Below, piece by piece: positions 25,401-36,500 of a stretch of DNA of 64,000 nt. Within the stretch, counting starts at the first letter, position 1. Each line of letters starts with the position of its first letter. This stretch comes from Pleodorina starrii (lineage: Eukaryota > Chlorophyta > Chlorophyceae > Chlamydomonadales > Volvocaceae): the NCBI GenBank assembly GCA_030267565.1, contig BRXU01000016.1:2560501-2624500 (forward strand), read 5' to 3'. The position numbers and the translations under genes were made by a program. The notes under the pieces were generated by a model. The model had not been told where the DNA came from, did no database searches, and saw only the letters and a program-made list of their open reading frames with translations.

Positions 25401-26557
25401 GCAGCGGACCCGCCTACGTGTTTATGATGGTGGAGGCGCTGGCGGACGGGGGCGTGCGGGCGGGTGAGTGGGTGATGGGGTGGTGGGCGGGGTGGTGAGC
25501 GGGGTGGTGGGCGGGGTGGTGGGGCTGAGGGGCACCGTGCTGACCCTATTTGTTTATTGTTTTACTATTGAATAATAAACTCTTGGGATACGACCTGTCC
25601 ACGAAAATTGTCCCGGGATCCCTAAACGCGTTAAAGTTTTCATGACAATTGCCCTAGTCAACAATGGTTTTGAGAGAAAATTGCTAGTCCGCTGAAAACG
25701 GCCGGGCGCGTGGAAAGGGCCGCTGCAGGATGAGAACCATCACCGGAAATGTGCGGCGTTGTGCGCCCCTCTCTGCGCTGCAACTCGACGCGGCATCTTA
25801 CCCGCTACTGTTCCTCCTGCTGCTGCTGCTGCTGCTGCTACCCGGGGCCGGATGCGTCGTCGTCCTTCCTTCCCCGCAGGTCTGCCCCGCGACATTGCCC
25901 AGGCCCTGGCGGCTCAGACGGTGCTGGGCAGCGCCAAGATGGTGTTGGAGACCGGCAAGCACCCGGGGGCGCTCAAGGACATGGTTACGTCGCCCGCAGG
26001 GACCACCATTGCAGGTGCGGAGGGGGGGGGGGGTAGAAAGAAGATACCGCAGCGGAGACGGAGACGGCGTTGGCGAACGGCCCCGGAACCCAGCAATACG
26101 GAGAGGGGGGCGGGGGCGGGGGCGTGCGTTTGGGCCCGTGCTGGGCTAGAGGCAGCATGCGAAGGACGCGGAAGCGGGGAAGGCAGGACGCCGCGCCCTA
26201 CCTAAGCCCCACACGCGTTTTAACGGGCGGGCAGCAGTTGGCGACGCATCAGCGTGGCAGGGGTCCGCGGCATAAGGTGCAACGGGCGAAAATGGGACCT
26301 TACCTGCTCCCTGGCCTGGGCTGGGCTGGGAACTCAGATGTCCGCGAAACGCGGGGACGGTACTGCACCCGTGCCTCTCTCACTAAGGCAGCGCCAGTGC
26401 CCCGTCCCGTCAATGACTCCTGACTCAAATGTAAAATCCTCGACGGCCGTTCATTGCTGCAGGCGTGCACGAGCTGGAGAAGGCGGGTGTGCGCGCCGCC
26501 TTCATGAACGCGGTCGTGGCGGCCACGGACCGGGCTAACCAGCTGTCCAAGATGTGA
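22493..26557 (+). CDS. P5CR: Pyrroline-5-carboxylate reductase with N-terminal leader
   Basis: Predicted 346 aa. Exons: 22493-22691, 22808-23016, 23410-23543, 24508-24610, 25298-25463, 25880-26014, 26463-26557, with matching phases. The enzyme reduces pyrroline-5-carboxylate to proline using NAD(P)H, the last step of proline synthesis. The Rossmann motif is [15 protein letters not shown]. Other family marks are [32 protein letters not shown] and the signature [16 protein letters not shown]. Exon 1 encodes a 66-residue Arg/Ser/Ala-rich leader with few acids (starts [19 protein letters not shown]), typical of organelle targeting. An in-frame ATG in exon 2 at 22822-22824 would give a leaderless protein of about 275 aa, the usual P5CR length. 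No TGTAA signal was found after the stop. Confidence 0.93.
25477..25524 (+). repeat. 4 x 12-bp minisatellite in P5CR intron 5
   Basis: Four adjacent 12-bp units of the form GGGGTGGTGRGC, the last ending GGGG, beginning 13 bases after the exon 5 donor. The G-runs could form a quadruplex. Confidence 0.92.
25541..25700. other. AT-rich island inside P5CR intron 5
   Basis: About 160 bases of clearly lower GC than the rest of the intron. It contains inverted pairs GTTTATT/AATAAAC (25552-25558 and 25574-25580) and AATTGTC/GACAATT (25606-25612 and 25644-25650). No coding sequence. It may be a degenerate insertion. Confidence 0.5.
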
Positions 26558-27681
26558 AGCTGAGGCCGGCCTTTCTGACTTTGCTTTGCTCTTGAGCTCC
26601 GTCGGGGGCGCACAGGACCGGCTTCGTTCTTCGACGGAGGAGAGGGGAAGAGCGGTCTGGGAAGGAGCGCAGTCCGGCTCCTGGAACGGAGTCGGTGCTC
26701 GCTCCGCGTTTTCCCCTTCATGGTGTCATGGTCTCTGTGAGAATTCCTGGTCTCATTTGACTTCGGTAGTTTGTTCTGTTGCTCTGGGAGTGTGAGGCCC
26801 CGAAGGGCGGCTGTCGCTTGGGCGGGAGTGGGTGGTTGGGTCCGCTGCCCGGCTGCCGCCGCCAACCCGCCCGCCGTGATTTTTGTGTTTGCTCGAGCGC
26901 CGCTTCGCTTTGCCGTGGGTATAGTAAGCCAGGCCAAGGCGAAACCTGTGATGCGCGCGGCAGCCAACTTTTGTGGGTTTGGGCTGGGCAACGTCGGATG
27001 TACGTAACGGTAGGGACTTGCGTTGCGCGTTGGATGCGGTGAGGGATGGGGCTGGGCGGCTGACATTCGGTTTTCGGATGGGTGCAGTGTGCAGAGGTAC
27101 GCATGCGGGTGTTGAAGGGGGCGGGTGTTGAAATTTCGCACGAGGGTTCGCACATGAAAGCTGGGGAGCATGGTTTTGAGGTCTGCATGGCGGCCGGGCG
27201 CCGGTGGCCCAACCACGTTGGACTGGAGGACACCCGCTGCCGCTCCGAAGCTCGCACGAAGCTCGTCGCTATGCTGCCGCTGCTGGAAACTGAAACTGAA
27301 CATCAGGCAGGGCAGCTCGTGAAAGAATGAAAATGCAAGGCATGTACGGTACCGGTAGTCTCTCGACCTCCCGGCGGGCTCCTAAGCGCTTCCGTCTGAC
27401 AGCGCCCCCCCCCGTCATCCGCTATCACTGTAGCCCCTGGGCGCGGCAGCGGCGCGCATGGTGCAGTAGCCAGGCAACGGCGCAGCACTGCACTGCTCTC
27501 ATGCAGAGTCCGGAGACCGGCGTTCACATGTTCACGTTTGCGTGCGCTTGACCCAAAGGTTGAAGGGTCAGGCTGTCCGTGCCTTTGAACCGTACGGTGC
27601 GCCCTGCGACGATGCTCAAGGACCATGCCAGCACTCGTATGCAGGTTGCCACCTCCCAAGCCGGCTGCCTTCCATCCGGAT

Positions 27682-27686
27682 TTACA
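27682..27686 (-). terminator. TGTAA poly(A) signal candidate, S1-domain gene
   Basis: TTACA on the + strand, 661 bases beyond the S1-domain stop. Confidence 0.4.
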
Positions 27687-27787
27687 TGACGCAAGTACCG
27701 TTCCCTGATAAAACCTCGAAAAGGCCCGGGCCGGCCCGTCAACCACCAAGACTGGGACGCCATGGACGGCCCACAAAGCCTCCCAAG

Positions 27788-27829
27788 CCCCGCCCCGCCC
27801 CGCCCCGCCCCGCCCCGCCCCGCCCCCCC
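27788..27829 (+). repeat. (CCCCG)n pentanucleotide array
   Basis: About eight near-perfect CCCCG units in the 3' spacer. Confidence 0.95.
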
Positions 27830-28346
27830 ACAGCTGCCCTGACGGCAGGGCCACAAGTTGGTGCTGAAGCACCACCGGAGCACCGGCGGACGCCGAGAGG
27901 GTCCGACCCCAACCAAGCAGAATCAGGCACGACTGGACCGCCTCACCACCACCAGGTGCAGCTGCCTGACCACCAGGGTTCGAGTCCCGCCAACAGCAGT
28001 TCATCGAACTGTCCCCCAAGGCCAAGGGCTCGCACCTCCATCTCCACCTGCCGCCACACTCCCGGCGACCGCACACGTCCTGCAGGGCCTTGCGCCCCCC
28101 GGTCAACATACCAACCCAAGCACCAAGCGCTGCTCCCCAGGACCGCACTACCTGCCACGCCGGCGCCGGCACCTGCCCACGCGCGGTCCGTCGTCCCACC
28201 CACCCGCTCTTCCCCGTCCCCGTCTCAACGGCATGGCACGACGCGCCAGCTGTCCCCCTTCCTGCCTGCCCTAGCCGTCCGCCCATACAATCCAACTTCA
28301 CACCCACACCCACCCACCCACACGCCCTCCCTTCACCCTCCACCCT

Positions 28347-29267
28347 TCATCGGCTCAGGCGCTGCAGCCGCGGGTCCCGCAGCGTGATCCGCTGGCGCGC
28401 GTCGTCCATGGCCATGATTGTAAACTCCTGCGCCACCCCCACCGCCCTCGTGGTGGCCGTGGCCGCCAGCGCCGCCGGCAGCACCGCCACGAAACCCGCC
28501 ACGCCCACCGCGAAGCCCCCCGGGCACTCGTTCAGCACCCGGCCCGCCACGGGCCGCCGCTGCTCCATGGCGCGACGCAGCTCGCCCCAGATGAGTCGCC
28601 GCTGCTGCTCCACATCGCCCTTGACGGCGGTCAGCTGCATGTCGCCGTAGGGCGTGTAGACGCAGTCGACACGCAGGCGCAGCAGGTCACCCGGGCGGAT
28701 GTCCGAGGTGGACAGGCGGCCGTCGGGCAGCTGGCCGTCGGACGTGTGGACGTGCGCGATGCTCACTTCGTCGCGGGGTACCTCGGACAGCGCCGTGAAG
28801 CCGGGGTCGACCAGGATGCGCTTGGCGTTCACGTTGAGAACTTTCGCCAGGATGGTCTGCCCGCGGAGGCCCGGCAGGCCGGCGTTGGAGCGGCGCAGCA
28901 GGCGCAGCGTGTCGAGGGCTTCGCCGTGCGCCGCTGCGGAGTTGGAGCGCAGCAGGTGGCGGACAAGGTCGTCGTCCAGGGCGGCAGCGTCGGCGTCAGC
29001 GGTGCCGGCGACCTGCTTGTCCAGGGCGGAGAGGAGGGAGCTGCGCGGCGCGCGGAGGGTGGCTTGCAGCTCCCGCAAGGAGGGTGGCAGTGACGGGGCC
29101 GACGTGCTCGGACGAAGCGTCGGGTCCTTGGCTGATGTTGCTAATGTTGATAGGGGCTGACAGGCCTGCGCGGCGCTTGCTAGTGAGTTCACGGTGTGCG
29201 CATCACGCTGGAGCAACGACAGGGCATGCCGCCCACTTAGGCACCAGGGTAGCACTCGCTTCGACAT
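28347..29267 (-). CDS. Organellar S1/OB-fold RNA-binding protein (ribosomal protein S1-like)
   Basis: Single uninterrupted frame of 306 aa, unusual beside intron-rich neighbours. The first ATG (29267-29265) opens a leader rich in Arg, Ser, Leu and Ala (MSKRVLPWCLSGRHALSLLQ), suggesting mitochondrial or plastid import. Residues about 65-130 are helical and charged. Residues about 135-216 (GQTILAKVLNVNAKRILVDP through PGDLLRLRVD) and about 237-300 (RRPVAGRVLNECPGGFAVGV through ITLRDPR) each look like an S1-type OB fold with beta-strand spacing GxVxxxxxGGxxVxVxGxxxxLP. S1-type proteins bind mRNA and help place it on the small ribosomal subunit. An organellar ribosome role is inferred; a stand-alone RNA-binding factor is possible. 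It lies head-to-head with the giant coiled-coil gene across 1.26 kb. Confidence 0.78.
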   Translation of the reverse strand: MSKRVLPWCLSGRHALSLLQRDAHTVNSLASAAQACQPLSTLATSAKDPTLRPSTSAPSLPPSLRELQATLRAPRSSLLSALDKQVAGTADADAAALDDDLVRHLLRSNSAAAHGEALDTLRLLRRSNAGLPGLRGQTILAKVLNVNAKRILVDPGFTALSEVPRDEVSIAHVHTSDGQLPDGRLSTSDIRPGDLLRLRVDCVYTPYGDMQLTAVKGDVEQQRRLIWGELRRAMEQRRPVAGRVLNECPGGFAVGVAGFVAVLPAALAATATTRAVGVAQEFTIMAMDDARQRITLRDPRLQRLSR

Positions 29268-30522
29268 CGTCGTGTTGTACAAGTTCGATTGCGTGTATTG
29301 CGTTTGCGCAAGGTGTCAAGTGCCGACCGCAAAAATCATGGCCTAGCGCGCCTGTACGCCTAAGCTCATCTCTCAGTTTGGTTTGTGCGCATTCCTCCAA
29401 TGAACATGTATGGCAGTTAGCCGTGTGTTAACTATCGCAGAGTACGGATCTTCCGAAACCATTATGGTCAAGGCACCAAAGGGAAAGAGCCATTTCCCGT
29501 ATCGAAACACAAACACGTGATTGCATTTATATACTCCATGGATTCTATTGAAGTATGGATCAACAACCACACCAGCTTCAGGACATGATGCTCATCGCGG
29601 CGCCCCTCTAGCAGGGCCGCGAACATTCTATGGCATACAGAGGATCGTGGACTCCTGGAGCAGATGAAGGTGCGACCTTGGCTTGTATAGTAGGGCGCCA
29701 GCGGCACCTGAGCGGCACAGCCCGGGTTTCAAGGGTTTGACCGGCGATGTTACCATGGCCTTGCTACTGCTATAGCGTTCTGAAACTAACGCATTTATTC
29801 CGAATGCTTTGTAAAGCGCGTGGTTCCAAATCCGCGACCGCGCCCGCCTCCGTCGTCCAATGTGGTGCCGGCCTGCCCGGCCCGCCAAGGACACTGTCAC
29901 GTGGCCGGCTTCGTGCGTGGGAGGAAATCCATACGCATGAGTGTGCTGTGCGTGCACCAAAATACTACACCCACTCGCCGGCCAACCCACATCAGGTGGT
30001 TTGAGCCCTGGCGTCAGCCCGCCAAGGCCGTACGGTGGTCGCCATGAGGCTGCGACGTCCTCATGGGCCACCGGCGCGCGCAGCAGCTGGCGGGCGACGC
30101 CTGCGTCACACACAGCCCAGCGGCAGCAGGCGCCGCAGCGCAGGGCTGCCAGGGACTACCCACGCGCCGGGGAGTACCTCACGGCCGACTCGGCCACCTC
30201 GTCGCCAGGGATGCTGCGGAAATCCCATAAAGGCTCTACGCTGCAGGTTCGGGCTCCTTCCGCGTGTCAAGCTTCCCAACGCCCGGTGATCGGCAATAGT
30301 TTGGCTGCAACGCAGCGGGCAAGGACACGGCGATTACCCCTTGTTTTGGAGAAGTACTGTACCTGCGTACACAGCCCGCAGCCCCGCACCGCCGCGGTGC
30401 TTGCCTTTGGCAAGCCCAAGGGAAAACGTTCATCACTCGCGCGCTACAGTTCATCACCCGCGCTGCAGCGCTGTCTCCCTCCTGACCCCTAAACGCGCTG
30501 TCTCTTGCTTCCTGCCCCTCAG
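29268..30522. promoter_or_regulatory. Divergent upstream region, S1-domain gene / giant coiled-coil gene
   Basis: About 1.25 kb separates the two start codons. The first recognised ATG of the + gene sits directly on a splice acceptor (CCCCTCAG|ATG). An upstream non-coding or coding exon and an intron of that gene therefore probably lie here, but I cannot place them. An AT-richer patch occurs at 29515-29545. Confidence 0.45.
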
Positions 30523-33500
30523 ATGTCGGTGGAGGCGTTCCTGGTAAGCCTGCCGCTCGGGGACGACCCCGACTCTGCCGAGGTGGAGGCGCGGGTGGCG
30601 GAGCGTCTGTACGAGGAGGAGGAGGCGCGGGCGGTGCTTCAGGAGAAGCTACGCCAATGGTAGGTGCGTGGCGCAGCACGGTGTGTTGTGGTGTGGCGGA
30701 GTCGGGATCCGGTGGTCGGCCGGGAGGCGGCATACGCTCTGAAAAGGGGGGGTGGGTCACGCGGTCATGGCGCTACAGGAGCGCGCTTGTCAGCTGCGGG
30801 ACCGCATGCAGCGTGCTGGGGTTGGGGTTGACGGTGTAAGCTTTGGGTACCGTATTGCCGGTAGGCTATATGCGAGCGTAGGCAAGTGAGACACGTCAAC
30901 TGGACTGGGTTCGGGAGATGTTACTGCGCTGAAGTGTTGCATCGAAGTGCAAGGGAGCCCGCTTAGGGAGCCCGCAAGCAAGCTGCGTGACCAGGTCGCC
31001 AGCGCGGCACGCGCAGCACACGGCCTGATACCGTATTGATTCGCCCTTCCATGCGGTGCACGCAGGTCCGAGGTGGCAATGGAGCTGTTTGCCATGATTT
31101 CGGAGCTGCGGGCGACCCGCGGTCCAGCGGCCAGCCCGAGGAGCGGCAAACTGCCCGGTGCGTGCGTCAGGACTCGCGACTCGAAGGAGGCCACACTGTG
31201 TCGTAGGTGCTGTAGCACGGACTGGATCAGATCAGATGAAAGCAATCGCAGCTCGGGGAGAACGACACAGCCAAAGCAACTGCAACTGGGTCCAGGAAGG
31301 CCTCTCGCTCGCCGCACTTGTGCAGCACTTCATCCTGCACGGTCTCTTTGTATGTGGGGGAGGGGGGGGGGTAAACGACACGTCTTCCTCGTTGACCGCC
31401 GCCCTCCGGTCCATTACATGTTTACACCCCGTCCCACAGACCCGTCCACCCTCAGCGCCATAAAATCCGCGATCACGGACTTTGTCCTGGAGCAGAAACA
31501 GCAGCTGCAGCAGACATGGAGCTACGACCGGCCGGGACAGGTGCCGCCAAGCGCGGCACGGCGCGTGGCCGCGCCGCCGCCTGTGTTGGACAGCAGCGGG
31601 CAGCCCCTGGACACCCCCACAGTGCACCACCACTACCACCACCACCACCCCAAGGACCGGCAGCAGGTGCACCAGCAGCCGGCCCAGTCGCACATGTTGA
31701 GCGACGGCTTGTCGGTGGGTGTCACGTCCTCGCCTAGAAGCACCGTGCGCATGCCCCCTGGCCAGCAGCAGCCGGGACCGGAGGAGGGCGAGTCGCAGGA
31801 GGTGGTCCAGCTGCGGAAGGAGGTGAGAGCAGGCAGCGGAGGCGGCATGGCACCGTCCGCTCTGGCGCCGGGGTGCAGAATGGAACTGGGTTGCCCTGCT
31901 GCTGCGGTCTGGTATGCGTGGTGTACTTGGTGGCTGTGCAAAAGGGGGTGTCTCGTCGTGTCGCGACGGGGCCCACATACGGTACCCGGGCTGCCCGGCG
32001 GGTGGGGCTTGGGATGGGCAGCTGGAAGTGGAGAGGCAAGCGGAAGTTGAGGAGCCGGTTAGAATATGTGGCGGGCGGGGAAGGATCACATGAGGGACGT
32101 CAGGCTACTGGCTGTTGTACCGCGACGAAATGCATGCGTATGTATCGCACGGTCGCCTCCTGAGCTTCCCTTCATGCGGCTGGCCAGGCGCGATGTGGCC
32201 ATCCTTGCCCATCACCTCTATGCGCCCCACCACACCACACCACCGCCAGGTCTTCCGCCTCCGGTCGGAGCTCGCCCGGGAGCGTGCGAACGGGGCGGGA
32301 GCCAGCAGGGCGCCCTCGGCCGGGTCCTACCCCGGCGGCGAGCAGGAGCGGGAGCGGGCCCTGGCTGCCTCCGCCATGATGCAAGCCGCCCTCATGCCCA
32401 AGGTACGCGCGGCATGCAGCGGCAGCCGCAACCCGAATTTCCGTGACACTTGCCGGCTTCGGGGTGAATGGCCCTGCCTCTTCATTGTCGACAGTGGCGT
32501 TGCCGGAAGCGCGGCCTGGGCTTGGGGTTGGCTGGATCCGCCACCTACCCAACTCTGCTGATCAATCCGCCGGTCAGCTGGCTTCCTCTTACGAGCGCCA
32601 CCCCATGTCCGTTACTCACCCATCGACAGGCTTCCTCGCCACAGCCCGAGCAGCAGCAGCAGCAGGCGGCCCTGCTGGACGCTCTGCGATCGGAGCTCGA
32701 GGTCGCGCGAGTGGCGGTCGCGGAGCGTGGAGCGCAGGTGCGTTCGTGCGCCCGGCCCGTGTGGCTGGGGGTTCTCCGAAAAATGAAGTTTGTGTAACGC
32801 AGCGAATGCCAAATTCGCTGCATTGTTCCGCAACAGGCGTGTGACAGAATGGGCTGTCATTTTGCACGAGGTCCAGCAGCATTTGCAGTGCTTGCGTTGC
32901 TGAGGGCGGATTTCGTCACGGGCTCATTGCTGGATGTATGTATTGACCCACCCGGAAAGATGCATGCGTTGTTCGGCCATGTCCATGCCGCGTGCGTTTA
33001 CGCTCATTTTGGGGGGGGGGCATTGGAGTTGGTCGCAAGGGAGAAAGGTCGCGTCTGCGCCATGATGCTCCCGAAGCATGATGCTCCCTGGCGTCAGCAT
33101 GCTCCCTGGCTAGGCGCGTGATGGCGTGCCTGTACGCCCTGCAGCGAAATTGGCTTCCTTCCTTTGCCTTTGCTCCTGGCTGTCGCCGATGTCCCCACAA
33201 CACCATGACCCGACCCAGGCCGCGGCGTCCAGCGACGAGGCCCAACGGCTCCGTCGCGCGCTGCTGGATGCGGAAATCGAGCTGCAGCAGGCCGCCGTGG
33301 TGGGCGAGGCGGCGCGCAAGCAGCTGTCGCAGGTGCGCCTTGCCGCCAGCGCCCTATGCGGACCCCCCTGTAGCAAGCTGCTGTTACCTTGGCTCCTTTT
33401 TGCCTGGGCATCTGGCCTGCTCCCTGAGTTCCATGGCTCCTTTTTCACCACGTCCCTGCGGTCGCCGTTTTCTGTGTATGTATCTCAGTCGTGTGTGCGG

Positions 33501-36500
33501 ATTGTCCTGTTCGATCTTCTTAGCTGAAGCCGGTACGCTGAACGCCATCCTGCGGCTGTACTTGTTTTGCTGCTTCCGATGCCCCTGTTGCCGCAACAAC
33601 TCAGACCGAGGAGGAGCTGGCGGTGCTGCGGGCCAGCAGCGGCCGACTGGCTTCGGAGCTGGAGGCAGAGCGGGGCAAGACGGCGGCTGTGGTAAGTGAG
33701 GCAGGCCATGCGCGGCAGGGGAGTGCCGTGAACCCACGCAGGCACGACTAGAGTTTCGGCTAACCGGCGTTCTAGCTGGACGGCATCCACCTGATACACA
33801 GGCGTTGCATTGAATTGCTGACGGCGCCTCTGCCCATGACGGCGCCTCTGCCAAGTGGCCTGACAGAGCAAGTCGGATCTCCGTCAGGCTCCTTGACGCG
33901 GACGACCGCGTATCCAGCGCCGAGGCGTGGGTGTTCAACGGCGGGGGCGCAATCCTCTGATCCCCACCTTGTCCCATCTCCCATGTGGCTTTCGGATGTG
34001 TGCGGGGTGCAGGCGACCGTGGTCCGGCAGCAGCTGTCACAGGCGCTGTCGGACCTGGAGCTGTGTCGCGCCGAGATTGCGGCCAAGGAGGTGGAGACGG
34101 CGGAGCTCAGCGGCCGGCTCACCGCCCGCACGGCGGAGCTGGCGACGGCCACACAGCAGCTGGCGGAGCTGCGCGCGGCGGCGGCGGCGGTAAGGAGAGC
34201 TGCTCGTGCGACAGACTCAGCTGCACCCCTTCGGCCGGGGACCCTGCGCGGGAGCCCCATGACCTATGAGCTATGCGCCTACCGTCGCGCAGCCTGCGCT
34301 TAGCCCTTGGGACAGCCCGGCGTGCCGTGTTGTTGTTATAGCTGTCACACCGTTACGGTGTGTATACAGTATGTCTAGGCTCCGACGCCCTTTCCGCTGT
34401 CCCTGCCGGCCCCTTAGGCGCAGGTCATGTCCTCCGGGCAGTCCGAGCGCGAGCGCCGCGTCGAGCAGCTGCGCAGGGAGCTCGCCGCGACGCGCGAGGA
34501 GCTGCGGCGGCTGCAGCTCGCCCTGGTGGGGATGCCCCGCCCTGACGCGCTGGACGACGCGCGCACGCCCTGGCCATCGGAGCCGGAGGTCTCGGAGATC
34601 CTGCGCGTCCGCCTGGAGAGGCTACAGGTCGTGCTGGACGACTGCCAGCGCGCGCTGCTGGACGAGCAGCGGTCGGCACGGCGGCCGCCGCAGGAGAACG
34701 AGCCCAGCGCGGGCCTGCAGGTGGGGAACCGTGTAATGCCGGCGGATGGGGATAAGAAAAACGTTACCGCAGCGGAGGGACGTAAACGACCGAGAACGCA
34801 TGGGCGGATGGGGGGCTTTGTCCGCACGGCCCTGTCGCCTCCGTGTCATGATGATGAGCATGGCAAGCACGCCGGCTGCTCGGTACTCACCGGGAAGGCG
34901 GCGTGCCGGGAGCGCTTCCCGTGTTCGTCTGCATTGGCACACGGGCGGCCGTCGCTGAGAGCCTTGGTGGCGTTTTGGGGCGAACGCGAGTGGCGGCGCT
35001 AGCACCTCCTTTTATTTGGCCCCATCTTGCCTTCAACGATACACGCCGCCTACTGTGAGTATCACACCGACGCCCAGCTTGCATATAACCGATATAAGCG
35101 GCAGCTGTATGTCTGCAACGCCTTGCTCCCACAGGAGGTGATGAGCCCCGCACGGACTGCAGACCACCTGAGCGGCGCGCTACGGGAGGTGGAGGACCTG
35201 CGGCGGCAGCTGGTGGCGGCGCTGACCGCCGCCGTGGCGGAGCGGCAGGCCCAGGCTCAGGCGCACGAGGCGGAGGTACAGCGGCTGCAGGACCACTTGG
35301 ACAGGACCGGCGCGGCGGCAGCAGCGGATGCTGTGGCGCGGCGGCAGCAGCTGGTCGATGCCGGGAAGGCCGACGCCGCGCTCCGCTCGGAGATGGACCG
35401 GCTGCGGCAGCAGCTGGAGGCGGCACGGGAGGCCGTGGCGGAGGGCGCCCGGGAGGCGGAGCAGCTGCGAGGGAAGGTAGGCGAGGCGGAGGCGGGCATG
35501 GCGGCGGCGAGCCAGGCGCAGAGTGAGCTGCTGGAGCGCCTGGCGGCTGCAAAGGCGGAGGCCGAGGCGAGGAGCCAGGAGGCGGACAGCCTACGCCGCC
35601 AGGTGGAAGAGGCGGAGGAGGCGGCCGAGGCCGCCGGCAGGGAGGCGGAGGCCCTGCGGCGGCGCCTGGATGACGGCGGCGTGCAGGCGATGCGGCTGCA
35701 GGAGCAGGTCAATGAGCTGCGCCAGCGGCTGGTGGAGGCGGAGCGGGAGGCGGTGGAGAGCGGCAGGGTGGCGGAGGGCCTGCGGCGGCAGGTGGCGGAG
35801 GCGGGGGGACGCCATGACGCGGAATCGTTGAGGACGCGGCTGACGGAGGCGGAGGCGGCGGTGGAGAGTGGAAACCGCCAGGCGGAGGAGCTGCGGCGGC
35901 AGCTGGCGGCGGCGCAGGAGGCGGCGGCGGTGAGCACGCGCGAGATCCGAGGCCTGCGCGACATGCTGGCGGCGGCGCAGGAGGCGGCGGCGGCCAGCGC
36001 GCGGGAGGTTGGTAGCCTGCGGGAGCAGCTGGCGGCGTCGGAGGCGGCGGAGGCGGACAGCATATTGCAGCAGGGCGGCCTGCGCGGCCAACTGGCGACG
36101 GCGAAGGAGGCAGCGGCGGCCAGCGCGCGGCAGGTTGAGGATGTACGTGGCCAGCTGGAGACAGCGAAGGAGGAGACGGCGGCCAAGGCTCGGCAAGTTG
36201 ACGCTTTGAGCAGCCAGCTGGCTGCGGCGAAGGAGGAGGCTGCAGCCAGCTCGGCGCAAGTCGCCGACCTGCAGAAACAGCTGGCGGCCGCGAAGGACGC
36301 AGAGGCGGTGAGCTCTGAGAAGATGGGCGACCTGTTGAAGCAGTTGGATGCGGCGAAGGCGGCGGCGGCAGGCAACTCGGACGAAGCCGTCGAGCTGCGC
36401 CTGCAACTGGCAGCGGCCAAGGAGGCAGCGGGCGTCAGCGCGCGCGAGATAGAGGGCCTACGCAGCCAGCTGGCCGCGGCGGAGGATGCGGCGGGTGCTG

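Larger units (their letters stand above)
26558..28346. other. Convergent 3' spacer between P5CR and S1-domain gene
   Basis: About 1.8 kb without a supportable gene. The open frames on both strands are GC-driven and show no family resemblance. A TTACA at 27682-27686 may be the poly(A) signal of the - strand S1 gene, and a CCCCG array lies at 27788-27829. Confidence 0.5.

Noticed and set aside
27970..27995. tRNA T-arm-like word GGGTTCGAGTCCC
   Set aside because: Only three base pairs flank the loop and there is no other tRNA arm nearby.
27303..28343. 346-codon frame on the - strand in the P5CR / S1-gene spacer
   Set aside because: Gly/Arg-rich, low-complexity, spans the CCCCG array, and has no recognisable motif or splice context.
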